Assembly (NCBI RefSeq): GCF_902832845.1
Contig: NZ_CADFDB010000001.1
Span: 682,001-746,000 of the forward strand
Source of the DNA: Burkholderia metallica
GTDB lineage: Bacteria > Pseudomonadota > Gammaproteobacteria > Burkholderiales > Burkholderiaceae
Reading direction: 5' to 3'
Length of the DNA stretch: 64,000 nt
In this document: piece after piece, positions 52,655 through 59,868 of the stretch
Position numbering within the stretch: the first letter of the stretch is position 1
Layout: the number at the start of each line of letters is the position of its first letter
Notes under the pieces: generated by a model
Told to the model about the DNA's origin: nothing
What the model saw: only the letters and a program-made list of their open reading frames with translations
Database searches by the model: none
Position numbers and translations under genes: made by a program

Positions 52655-53393
52655 GAGCCGTATAGCCGCCGTCGACCATCAACGACGATCCATTGACGAA
52701 CGACGCGTCGTCGCTGGCGAGAAACAGCACGGCGCTCGCCACTTCGTCCGCTTTGCCGAGACGCCCCATCGGATGCAACGCGATCAGCGCCTGTTTTTGC
52801 GCGGCCGGCGCGTCTTTCAGCAGCGGCGTGTCGATATACCCGGGACACACGGCATTCACGCGAATGTCGTGCTGACCATAGTCGATCGCGAGCGTCTGCG
52901 TGAGGAGCTTCACGCCGCCTTTCGCGGCGGCATAGGCGGTCACGCCCGATTTCCCGACGTGACTGTGGATCGAGCCGCAATTGACGACGACACCGCCGCC
53001 TTGCTTGCGCATTTGCTGAATCGCATATTTATCGCAAAGATAAACGCCGGTCAGGTTGATATCGATCGTCTTTTTCCATGCGGATTCGTCGAGATGTTCG
53101 ATGCAATCGTCGACTGCGATGCCGGCATTGGCGAACATGATGTCGACGCGCCCGTAAATTCGGACGGTTTCAGCTATCAGTTTCTGAACGGCTTCGCTAT
53201 CCGTTACGTCCGTACGAATATACGTCGCCTTTCCGCCATTTTCGACGATCTCGCCGGCGAGCCGCTCGCCCCGGTCCGTCAGGTCGGCAATCACGACACT
53301 GGCGCCTTCGCGCGCAAACACGCGCACCGTCGCTTCACCAATACCGCTTGCACCACCGGTGACGATCGCAACCTTGTTATCGAAACGCATCAT
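52650..53393 (-). CDS. Short-chain dehydrogenase/reductase (classical SDR)
   Basis: 247 aa. The cofactor motif is TGGASGIGEATVRVFA, with NAG in FANAGIAVDD. Catalytic Ser is in NCGSIHSHVG, and Tyr/Lys are in TAYAAAKGG; the C-terminus SLMVDGGYTAQ is typical. Asp in VVIADLTD suggests NAD preference. GAGGAG precedes two consecutive ATG codons (53393 and 53390); either may be used. An AT-rich region with a short palindrome lies upstream. The oxidised alcohol is unknown. Confidence 0.9.
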   Translation of the reverse strand: MMRFDNKVAIVTGGASGIGEATVRVFAREGASVVIADLTDRGERLAGEIVENGGKATYIRTDVTDSEAVQKLIAETVRIYGRVDIMFANAGIAVDDCIEHLDESAWKKTIDINLTGVYLCDKYAIQQMRKQGGGVVVNCGSIHSHVGKSGVTAYAAAKGGVKLLTQTLAIDYGQHDIRVNAVCPGYIDTPLLKDAPAAQKQALIALHPMGRLGKADEVASAVLFLASDDASFVNGSSLMVDGGYTAQ

Positions 53394-53702
53394 TGCACTC
53401 CTCGAGCTCATGCTCTTTATTCAATGAGAGTAATGAGGCTAGCACAATGAATGAGAATGAATATTGAGGTGAGATTATCTCGATTTAAATGCCGGGTTTA
53501 TTTCGATAACGTCGAGATTTGATGGATTTTCTATTGAGCGATGATGGCGGAAATGGGAAAAATCGTAGAAACCGATTGCGCCGGACGCGATGCGGCGGGA
53601 TGACATCGTGATGTTCCGGGATGCGACGCAGACTCGGGGCCGTGCCGCGCGGAAACGGCCCCACGCGGAAACGGCCCCATGACACTGCCGTCGCCGCTGC
53701 GA
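53394..53702. other. AT-rich intergenic region upstream of the SDR gene
   Basis: No gene seen. GAGAT-T-ATCTC (53471-53481) is a perfect short dyad about 80 bases before the SDR start and could be an operator. The right part (53580-53700) is GC-rich with a repeated GGAAACGGCCCCA (two copies near 53650-53680). Confidence 0.5.
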
Positions 53703-54488
53703 TTACCCGCCGGGATGAAAGCCGAGGTAGTGGGTGCGCGGACCGGGTTCGCTTGCCGCAAGCCGGCTGGACGCACCGACGGATGCGAGCGCTTCGGCCG
53801 TCGCAGTACGGTTCGTCAGTAGCGTCCAGGTTGCCGGTGCGACGGTGTCGTTGGCTTTCGCCGCCGCGTGCAGATCGGTCAACGCGGCGAGCAGCTCGCC
53901 GGCAGGCGGGGCATGGATCACGAACCCTTCGTTGGCCACGGCCGCCGTGTCGATCCCCAGCACCGTACACAACCGCGCCCGCAGCGGCGTTTCGGCTTCG
54001 CTCGCCGCCCGCGAACGCGCGATGTCGTCGCGCGTGGCCGCGTCGACGATCGTGCCGCCTCGCACGAACGGCGTCTGCTGCCACGCGTCGGGCGTGCATT
54101 GCTTGCCGTCCGGCACCAGCGGCACGAACGGATTCACTTCGGCCGGATAGATCCGGCACACGAGCGGGCGCTCGTCGTAGATCGCGCACCGCAGGTCGTC
54201 GCGCAGGTTCGGGCACGGCCCGGCATGGGTCGCGGTGAGCATGACCGTGATGCGCACGGGCAGCGAGCCGCTGAGCGCGGCGCTCGAGCGCACGCGCTTG
54301 TACGCGGCGAATGCGTCGTGGGGCTCGGGCTCGACGAGCCACGGCATCGCGTCGCACAGCAGCTCCACGTGGCCGCCGCGCCGCAGCCATGCGGCGGCCT
54401 CGTCGATCGTCAGCGGAATGCGCAGGTCGCGGCAGCATCCGCCGCAGCCGTTGCAGGCAAAGTCGAGATCGGTAGGGGTGTCGTTCAT
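53703..54488 (-). CDS. YkgJ family cysteine-cluster protein
   Basis: 261 aa. An N-terminal cluster CNGCGGCCRDLRIPL and a later CPNLRDDLRCAIYDERPLVCRIYP define the YkgJ/UPF0153 metal- or Fe-S-binding family, of unknown biochemical role. The C-terminal 130 residues are less conserved and Ala-rich. ATG 54488 sits directly before the first cluster. It follows the uracil-DNA-glycosylase-like gene by 62 bases in the same direction. Confidence 0.8.
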   Translation of the reverse strand: MNDTPTDLDFACNGCGGCCRDLRIPLTIDEAAAWLRRGGHVELLCDAMPWLVEPEPHDAFAAYKRVRSSAALSGSLPVRITVMLTATHAGPCPNLRDDLRCAIYDERPLVCRIYPAEVNPFVPLVPDGKQCTPDAWQQTPFVRGGTIVDAATRDDIARSRAASEAETPLRARLCTVLGIDTAAVANEGFVIHAPPAGELLAALTDLHAAAKANDTVAPATWTLLTNRTATAEALASVGASSRLAASEPGPRTHYLGFHPGG

Positions 54489-54550
54489 GCTGGATTCGAT
54501 ATGGATAACGTGGGGTGTCGCAACGCGGCGCGACGCGGCGGCGATTGCGT

Positions 54551-55150
54551 TTACCGCGCGACCAGCGGCGCGACCCTGCGCCGCAGTTCCGGCACGACCT
54601 CGGCGTCGAACCACGGGTGGTGCTTGAACCACGCCTGGTTGCGCGGAGACGGATGCGGCAGCGGCAGCACGTCGGGGCCGTGGTCGCGCCACGCGCGCAC
54701 GGTGTCGGTCAGCGTGGCCTGGCGCGCGTCGCGCAGGAAATGCCGCTGCGCGTACTGGCCGATCAGCAGCGTGAGCCGGATCGACGGCAACTCGGCGAGC
54801 AACCGGTCGATCCACAGCGGCGCGCACTCGGGGCGCGGCGGGTTGTCGCCGCCGGCGCCTCGGCCCGGGTAGCAGAAGCCCGTCGGCACGATCGCGAAGC
54901 GCGTCTCGTCGTAGAAGGTGTCGGCGTCGACGTCGAGCCAGCCGCGCAGGCGCTTGCCGCTCGCGTCGTCCCACGGGATGCCGCTCGCATGGACGCGTGC
55001 GCCCGGCGCCTGCCCGACGATCAGGATGCGCGCGTCGCGATGGGCACGCACGACAGGGCGCGGGCCGAGCGGCAGGTCGGCTTCGCAGGCACGGCACGCG
55101 CGGATTTCGGTGAGCAGCACGTCGAGCGGCGCGCGCGCGGGTTTCGGCAT
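54551..55150 (-). CDS. Uracil-DNA glycosylase family protein
   Basis: 199 aa. The motifs ILIVGQAPGARVHASGIPWDD (motif 1) and LPLPHPSPRNQAW (motif 2, with the catalytic-site His) belong to the UDG superfamily. It also has an N-terminal CRACEADLP segment like the cysteine region of family 4 enzymes, though only two Cys remain, so an Fe-S cluster is unlikely. It would remove uracil or damaged bases from DNA, but the exact lesion is unclear. ATG 55150. Confidence 0.82.
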   Translation of the reverse strand: MPKPARAPLDVLLTEIRACRACEADLPLGPRPVVRAHRDARILIVGQAPGARVHASGIPWDDASGKRLRGWLDVDADTFYDETRFAIVPTGFCYPGRGAGGDNPPRPECAPLWIDRLLAELPSIRLTLLIGQYAQRHFLRDARQATLTDTVRAWRDHGPDVLPLPHPSPRNQAWFKHHPWFDAEVVPELRRRVAPLVAR

Positions 55151-55276
55151 CGAATCGGATCGGGGACGGAGTGGTCATGCGGCGTCGGCCGGCGAGCCTG
55201 CCGGGCACGGGCGCCGGCAGGCGGCCCGGACAGGCGTGGCGCGGGAGCGCGCGTCGCCTGCATCACGCGGCGCGTG

Positions 55277-56338
55277 TCACGCCCGCGACGGGCCCGGTGC
55301 GCCGCTTTCGGCGACGGCAGCATCATACAACGCGGTTTGCGCGATCGCGCCGGCGATTTCCGCGTCGTCGTGCGAGCCGTCAAGCATGCCCCAGCGCCGG
55401 TACTGGGACAGGAACCACTGGCATTCGCACGGATTGGGGCGGTTCACCGCGCCGCCGTCGTGGAAGCGGATCGGCAGCGGCGGCACGGCGAACGGCCCCG
55501 ATCCGTAGTCGCCGAGCAGGCGCGGCGCGATCAGCCGGGCCGGCACGCCGAGCGCGTCGGGCGACGCGAGCCAGTCGGCCGCGTCGCGCCGGTGCGCGGC
55601 GCTGTCGAGCCATGCGCACGCATCGACGAGCGTGCGGATCAGCGCGCGCGCGGTGGCCGGATACAGCGCGACGAAATCGCGCCGCGTCGCGAGCACTTTT
55701 TCCGGATGATCGGGCCAGATCTCGCTCGTGACGGCGACGGTCCGCCCCGCGCCGCACGCTTCGGCCACCGCATGCCACGGCTCGCCGGCGCAGAAGCCGT
55801 CGAGTTCGCCGCCGGCGAGCGCGGCCACCATCTCGGGCGGCGGGATCACGACGCTGCGCACGTCGCGCAGCGGATCGACGCCGTGTGACTCGAGCCAATG
55901 GTTCAGCCACATCGCATGCGTGCCGGTGGGGAACGTCTGCGCGAGCAGCGGCTTGCGGCGAAGTGTCGCGAACGCATCGCGCACGCTGCCGCTGCCGCGA
56001 TAGGCGTCGGCGAGGCCGCGCGACAGCGAGATCGCCTGGCCGTTGCGGTTCAGCACCATCAGCGCGGCCATGTCGGCCTGCGGGCCGCCGATTCCGAGCT
56101 GCAGCCCGCACACGAGCCCGTACAGCGCATGCGCGGCGTCGAGCTCGCCGCTCAGCAGCTTGTCGCGCACGGCGGCCCACGACGGCTGGCGGCTGAGCTC
56201 GAGCGTGAGGCCGTGCCGCGCGCCGAGATTCAGGCGCTGCGCGACGATCAGCGGCGCCGCGTCGCTCAGCGCGACGAACCCGAGGCGAAGATGTGCGCGT
56301 TCCGGCGCGGCGGGAGAGGAGGTATCCATGGCGTTCAT
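55277..56338 (-). CDS. nasS: Nitrate/nitrite sensor protein NasS
   Basis: 353 aa, related to the NrtA/CmpA nitrate-binding proteins but without a signal peptide, so cytosolic. The N-terminal LRLGFVALSDAAPLIVAQRLNLGARHGL and the C-terminal NPCECQWFLSQYRRWGML are typical. NasS binds NasT and releases it when nitrate or nitrite binds. The start overlaps the nasT stop by four bases (ATGA), implying equimolar translation. The position beside the nitrate operon supports the call. Confidence 0.9.
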   Translation of the reverse strand: MNAMDTSSPAAPERAHLRLGFVALSDAAPLIVAQRLNLGARHGLTLELSRQPSWAAVRDKLLSGELDAAHALYGLVCGLQLGIGGPQADMAALMVLNRNGQAISLSRGLADAYRGSGSVRDAFATLRRKPLLAQTFPTGTHAMWLNHWLESHGVDPLRDVRSVVIPPPEMVAALAGGELDGFCAGEPWHAVAEACGAGRTVAVTSEIWPDHPEKVLATRRDFVALYPATARALIRTLVDACAWLDSAAHRRDAADWLASPDALGVPARLIAPRLLGDYGSGPFAVPPLPIRFHDGGAVNRPNPCECQWFLSQYRRWGMLDGSHDDAEIAGAIAQTALYDAAVAESGAPGPSRA

Positions 56339-56931
56339 GATTGGGGTGGCGCGTCGAGCAGTTTCCGCGCGACGTCGACGATGCGCAGGCCTTGATCCAT
56401 CGCACGCTTGCGCAGCGCCGCATACGCGTCGTGTTCGGACAGCCTGCGCTGGTCCATCAGCATCCGCTTCGCGCGGTCGATCAGCTTGCGCTCCTCGAGT
56501 TCGCGCTCGACGTCGGCCAGCCGGCGGCGCAGCGCGTCGTCGTGCGAGAAGCGGGCGAGCGCGACTTCGAGAATCGGCGCGAGGCGCTCGGCCGACAAGC
56601 CTTCGACGAGATACGCGCTGACGCCCGCGCCGACCGCCGCGCGGATCAGTGACTGGTCCGCATCGTGGCTGAACATCAGCACGGGGCGCGGCGCGGTCGC
56701 GTGCATCACCGCGAGCTGCTCAAGCGTGTCGCGCGACGGCGAATCGGTATCGATGATCACGACGTCGGGGCGTTGCTCCTCGACGGCGGCCGGCAGGCGC
56801 GCGGGCGTCGCGACGTCGTTCAGCATCTCGTAGCCGAGGTGCGCGAGCGCGTCGCCGAGTTCGCCGATCGGCTTGTCGGTGTCGGTGACGAGCAGCACGC
56901 GCAGGCGGGTGGAAGAAGCAGACGTGCTCAT
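56335..56931 (-). CDS. nasT: ANTAR-domain antitermination regulator NasT
   Basis: 198 aa. An N-terminal receiver-like domain (residues 10-125; VLLVTDTDKPIGELGDALA, VVIIDTDSPSRDTLEQL) is followed by a short coiled coil and a C-terminal ANTAR domain (about 130-190) with RAKRMLMDQRRLSEHDAYAALRKRAMDQGLRI. NasT binds a two-hairpin leader RNA and stops termination. It is encoded upstream of and overlaps nasS. The matching leader structure lies at 58382-58506 before the narK-nirBD-nasA operon. Confidence 0.93.
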   Translation of the reverse strand: MSTSASSTRLRVLLVTDTDKPIGELGDALAHLGYEMLNDVATPARLPAAVEEQRPDVVIIDTDSPSRDTLEQLAVMHATAPRPVLMFSHDADQSLIRAAVGAGVSAYLVEGLSAERLAPILEVALARFSHDDALRRRLADVERELEERKLIDRAKRMLMDQRRLSEHDAYAALRKRAMDQGLRIVDVARKLLDAPPQS

Positions 56932-57087
56932 GATGCGAACGGCGGCGGCGAAATCGTGGCGGGATGCGCGGGTGCCGCGCGACGGCCCCGCGCGGGCGTC
57001 GTCGCGGCGCCGGGCGCGGCGGCCCGACGGCCGGTGCCGCTGCGTCGATGATCGGTGGGCGGCCGGTGCCGCGTGGTGTCGCGCATG

Positions 57088-57858
57088 CTACGCGGCCTGC
57101 GACATCGCCGGTTCGATCGCCGCGCCCGCTTCCGGCACGGGTTGCACGGCCGCTTCGCCGATCGCGCCGCCGACGAGGATCACGGCCGGGCTGCCGAGCC
57201 GTGCCGCGTCGATGCCGCGTGCGAGATCGCCGAGCGTGCCGGTCCAGCGGCGTTCGTCGGGTGTGCCGGCCCATTGCACGGCCGCGGCCGGCGTCGTCGG
57301 CGGCAGCGCGGCGAGCAGGCCCGCCGCGATACTGTCGACGCGGCTCATCCCCATGTAGATCGCGAGCGTGGTGCCGGTCGCCGCGAGACGCGCCCAGTCG
57401 GGTTCGCCGTGGTCCTGACGGTGCGCGGTGACGAACGTGACGCCGTGGCAATGCGCGCGGTGCGTGAGCGAGATGCCGAGGCTCGCGGCGGCCGCAAATC
57501 CCGACGAGATGCCGTTGACGATCTCCACCGGAACCGCGGCGGCGCGCAGCGTCGCGAGTTCTTCGCCCGCGCGACCGAACAGCAGTGCGTCGCCGCCTTT
57601 CACGCGCACCACGTGCGCGCCGCGCAGCGCGTAGCGGCGCATCAGCTTCTCGATGAATGCCTGCGGCGTGGAGCGGCAGCCGCCGCGCTTGCCGACGCGG
57701 ATCACGCGCGCCTGCGGCGCGAGTTCGACGATGCCGGGCGCGACGAGGTCGTCGAGCAGCAGCACGTCGGCGGTAGCCAGCGCCTTCACGGCCTTCAATG
57801 TGAGGAGATCGGGATCGCCGGGGCCGGCGCCCAGCAGCGTGACTTTGCCTGTCGTCAT
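57088..57858 (-). CDS. cobA: Uroporphyrinogen-III C-methyltransferase
   Basis: 256 aa SAM-dependent methyltransferase (SUMT). Motifs are TLLGAGPGDPDLLTLKAVKAL, VIRVGKRGG, VVRVKGGDALLFGRAGEE and THRAHCHGVTFVTAH. It makes precorrin-2, the precursor of siroheme, which the NirB nitrite reductase encoded to the right requires. ATG 57858 follows ACAGGAAC. It lies 156 bases before nasT on the same strand and may be cotranscribed with nasTS. Confidence 0.92.
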   Translation of the reverse strand: MTTGKVTLLGAGPGDPDLLTLKAVKALATADVLLLDDLVAPGIVELAPQARVIRVGKRGGCRSTPQAFIEKLMRRYALRGAHVVRVKGGDALLFGRAGEELATLRAAAVPVEIVNGISSGFAAAASLGISLTHRAHCHGVTFVTAHRQDHGEPDWARLAATGTTLAIYMGMSRVDSIAAGLLAALPPTTPAAAVQWAGTPDERRWTGTLGDLARGIDAARLGSPAVILVGGAIGEAAVQPVPEAGAAIEPAMSQAA

Positions 57859-58238
57859 GTCGTGTTCCTGTGCCGCCTGCACTCGGCGGTCGCATGGGTG
57901 TCGTTGCGGGCGGCGGCGGGCGGTCGAAACGCACCGGTATCCGGCCGTGCCGCGCACGGGTGGGGACACCGTTGTCCTGATCGGCCCGTCTGAACGACGG
58001 ACATGGTTTGCGGGGACTGCCCACCGGCGCCGTTGCCGGTGTCATGCATCGGATTCAGCAATATCCGGGCCAACCGGAATGGCGCGTCGTGCTCGCACCG
58101 CGGAAACGGCAGGCATCGCGCCGCAAGGGGCGCATGCGCTTATGCGGCCGCCGTGCGCGGGCGGCCGCAAGCCCGCATCGGCATGCGTCGTGCCCCGCTC
58201 ATGCGCACCGCGATGTCGCACGGCGATAGTGCTGCGGC

Positions 58239-58253
58239 GCACCACCTCTGTGC
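58239..58253. promoter_or_regulatory. Candidate NtrC binding site
   Basis: GCACCACCTCTGTGC has the GCAC-N7-GTGC form of enterobacterial NtrC sites. It is centred about 136 bases upstream of the predicted sigma-54 transcription start of the nitrate operon, a normal enhancer distance. Confidence 0.45.
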
Positions 58254-58355
58254 CTCGCTGCATCGCGACGCATCGTGCGCGGCCCTGGCGCCGCGCGCTG
58301 CGCGTCGCGCCGCAAGCCTTGCATGGTGGGGCTGCGAGCCCGATTCGCGACGACA

Positions 58356-58370
58356 TGGCACGGCGTTTGC
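58356..58370 (+). promoter_or_regulatory. Sigma-54 promoter of the nitrate assimilation operon
   Basis: TGGCACGGCGTTTGC matches the -24/-12 consensus TGGCACG-N4-TTGC with exact GG/GC spacing. The +1 would be near 58382, the first base of leader hairpin 1. Confidence 0.78.
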
Positions 58371-58381
58371 GTAACGTGCTT

Positions 58382-58460
58382 CGGGCGAATCAATGGCGAT
58401 TCGTCCGCAGTACCGATTACTAGACGCGCCCGGCAACGGGCTTCATGGGCAACGGCGTCC
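58382..58460 (+). ncRNA. ANTAR-responsive two-hairpin leader RNA (NasT target)
   Basis: Hairpin 1: CGGGCGAATC (58382-58391) with GATTCGTCCG (58398-58407), 10 bp, hexaloop AATGGC. Hairpin 2: GGGC (58447-58450) with GTCC (58457-58460), hexaloop AACGGC. Both loops have A at position 1 and G at position 4, as in known ANTAR RNA targets. The right half of hairpin 2 is part of the terminator arm, so forming it prevents termination. The 39-base linker, with its own GCCCG/CGGGC stem, is longer than in the examples I remember. Confidence 0.7.
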
Positions 58461-58506
58461 TACGCATCGGGTCTCGACGAGACCGGGTGCGCAGGACGCC
58501 GTTTTT
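58451..58506 (+). terminator. Leader terminator of the nitrate operon
   Basis: AACGGCGTCCT (58451-58461) pairs with AGGACGCCGTT (58493-58503). The stem continues inward through CGCA/TGCG and GGTCTC/GAGACC, and TTTTT follows at 58502-58506. It lies 15 bases before the transporter start codon and would block the operon unless NasT acts. Confidence 0.88.
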
Positions 58507-58521
58507 CGTTTGGCGGATGAC

Positions 58522-59847
58522 ATGACCGACAAAGCTACCCGTATCGATCTCTTCAGCCTCCGCACCGCGCCGATGCGCGCGTTCCACCTGACGTGGATGG
58601 CGTTCTTCGTGTGCTTCTTCGCGTGGTTCGCGTGCGCGCCGCTGATGCCGCTGATCGCACGCGAATTCCATCTCACCGCGGCGCAGGTCGCGAACATCAA
58701 CATCGCCGCGGTGGCCGCGACGATCGCCGTGCGGCTGCTGGTCGGCCCGCTGTGCGACCGCTTCGGCCCGCGCCGCGTGTACGTCGGCCTGCTGCTGCTC
58801 GGCGCGATTCCCGTGTTCGCGGTGTCGTTCACGCACGACTACCTGTCGTTCCTGATCTGCCGGCTCGGCATCGGCGCGATCGGCGCGGGCTTCGTGATCA
58901 CGCAGTACCACACGTCGGTGATGTTCGCGCCGAACGTGGTCGGCACCGCGAACGCGACGACGGCCGGCTGGGGCAACGCGGGGGCCGGCGCGACGCAGGC
59001 GCTGATGCCGCTGCTCGTCGCCGCCGGCCTGATGCTCGGCTTCGGCGAGGACTCGTCGTGGCGCGTCGCGCTGGTCGTGCCGGGCGCCGCGATGCTCGTG
59101 ATGGCATGGGCGTACTGGCGCTTCACGCAGGATTGCCCGCAAGGCGACTTCGTCACGCTGCGCAAGGCAGGCGTGACGGTCGACAGCGGCAAGAAGGGCG
59201 GCTGGGCGAGCTTCTTCGCCGCGTGCGGCAACTATCGCGTGTGGATGCTGTTCGTCACGTACGGCGCGTGCTTCGGCGTCGAGGTGTTCATCCACAACAT
59301 CGCCGCGCTGTACTACGTCGATCACTTCAGCCTGTCGCTGAAGGACGCCGGGTTCGCGGTCGGCCTGTTCGGGCTGCTCGCGCTGTTCGCCCGCGCGCTC
59401 GGCGGCTGGCTGTCCGACAGGATCGCCGCGCGTCGCAGCCTCGACGCGCGGGCGGCGCTGCTGTGTGCGCTGATCGTCGGCGAAGGGCTCGGGCTGATCT
59501 GGTTCTCGCATGCGCAAAGCGTCGGCATCGCGCTCGTCGCGATGCTCGCGTTCGGGCTGTTCACGCACATGGCCTGCGGCGCGACCTACGCGCTGGTGCC
59601 GTTCATCGACCGCAAGGCGCTCGGCGGCGTCGCGGGGATCGTCGGCGCGGGCGGCAACGTCGGCGCGGTGGCGGCGAGCTTCCTGCTGAAAGGCGTCGGC
59701 GACGTGCAGCACACGCTGAGCCTGCTCGGCCTGGCCGTCACCACGACCGCGCTGTGCGCGATGGCCGTGCGCTTCAGCGAAGCACACAAGGCGCGCGAAG
59801 CCGAACTGCGCGAGCGCGCGCTGGCTGCCGGCAGCGCCGCGAACTGA
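58522..59847 (+). CDS. narK: Nitrate/nitrite MFS transporter, NarK/NasA (NNP) family
   Basis: 441 aa, about 12 membrane segments. Both nitrate-signature motifs are visible: AGWGNAGAGATQAL in helix 5 and GAGGNVGAVAASF in helix 11, plus the Arg in RLLVGPLCDRFGPRR. It brings nitrate into the cell for assimilation. ATG 58522 follows GGCGGA and lies directly after the leader terminator. It is first in the narK-nirB-nirD-nasA operon. The symbol reflects the family; naming of assimilatory forms varies. Confidence 0.9.
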   Translation: MTDKATRIDLFSLRTAPMRAFHLTWMAFFVCFFAWFACAPLMPLIAREFHLTAAQVANINIAAVAATIAVRLLVGPLCDRFGPRRVYVGLLLLGAIPVFAVSFTHDYLSFLICRLGIGAIGAGFVITQYHTSVMFAPNVVGTANATTAGWGNAGAGATQALMPLLVAAGLMLGFGEDSSWRVALVVPGAAMLVMAWAYWRFTQDCPQGDFVTLRKAGVTVDSGKKGGWASFFAACGNYRVWMLFVTYGACFGVEVFIHNIAALYYVDHFSLSLKDAGFAVGLFGLLALFARALGGWLSDRIAARRSLDARAALLCALIVGEGLGLIWFSHAQSVGIALVAMLAFGLFTHMACGATYALVPFIDRKALGGVAGIVGAGGNVGAVAASFLLKGVGDVQHTLSLLGLAVTTTALCAMAVRFSEAHKAREAELRERALAAGSAAN

Positions 59848-59868
59848 CCGACCGAAGGAAACGTCATC

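Noticed and set aside
53430-53470. Possible Fur box in the AATGAGAATGAATATTG stretch before the SDR gene
   Set aside because: It resembles repeated GATAAT-like hexamers only loosely, and the downstream gene has no iron connection.
58000-58060. Second sigma-54-like motif on the minus strand for cobA
   Set aside because: The GG and GC elements are one base off the required spacing.
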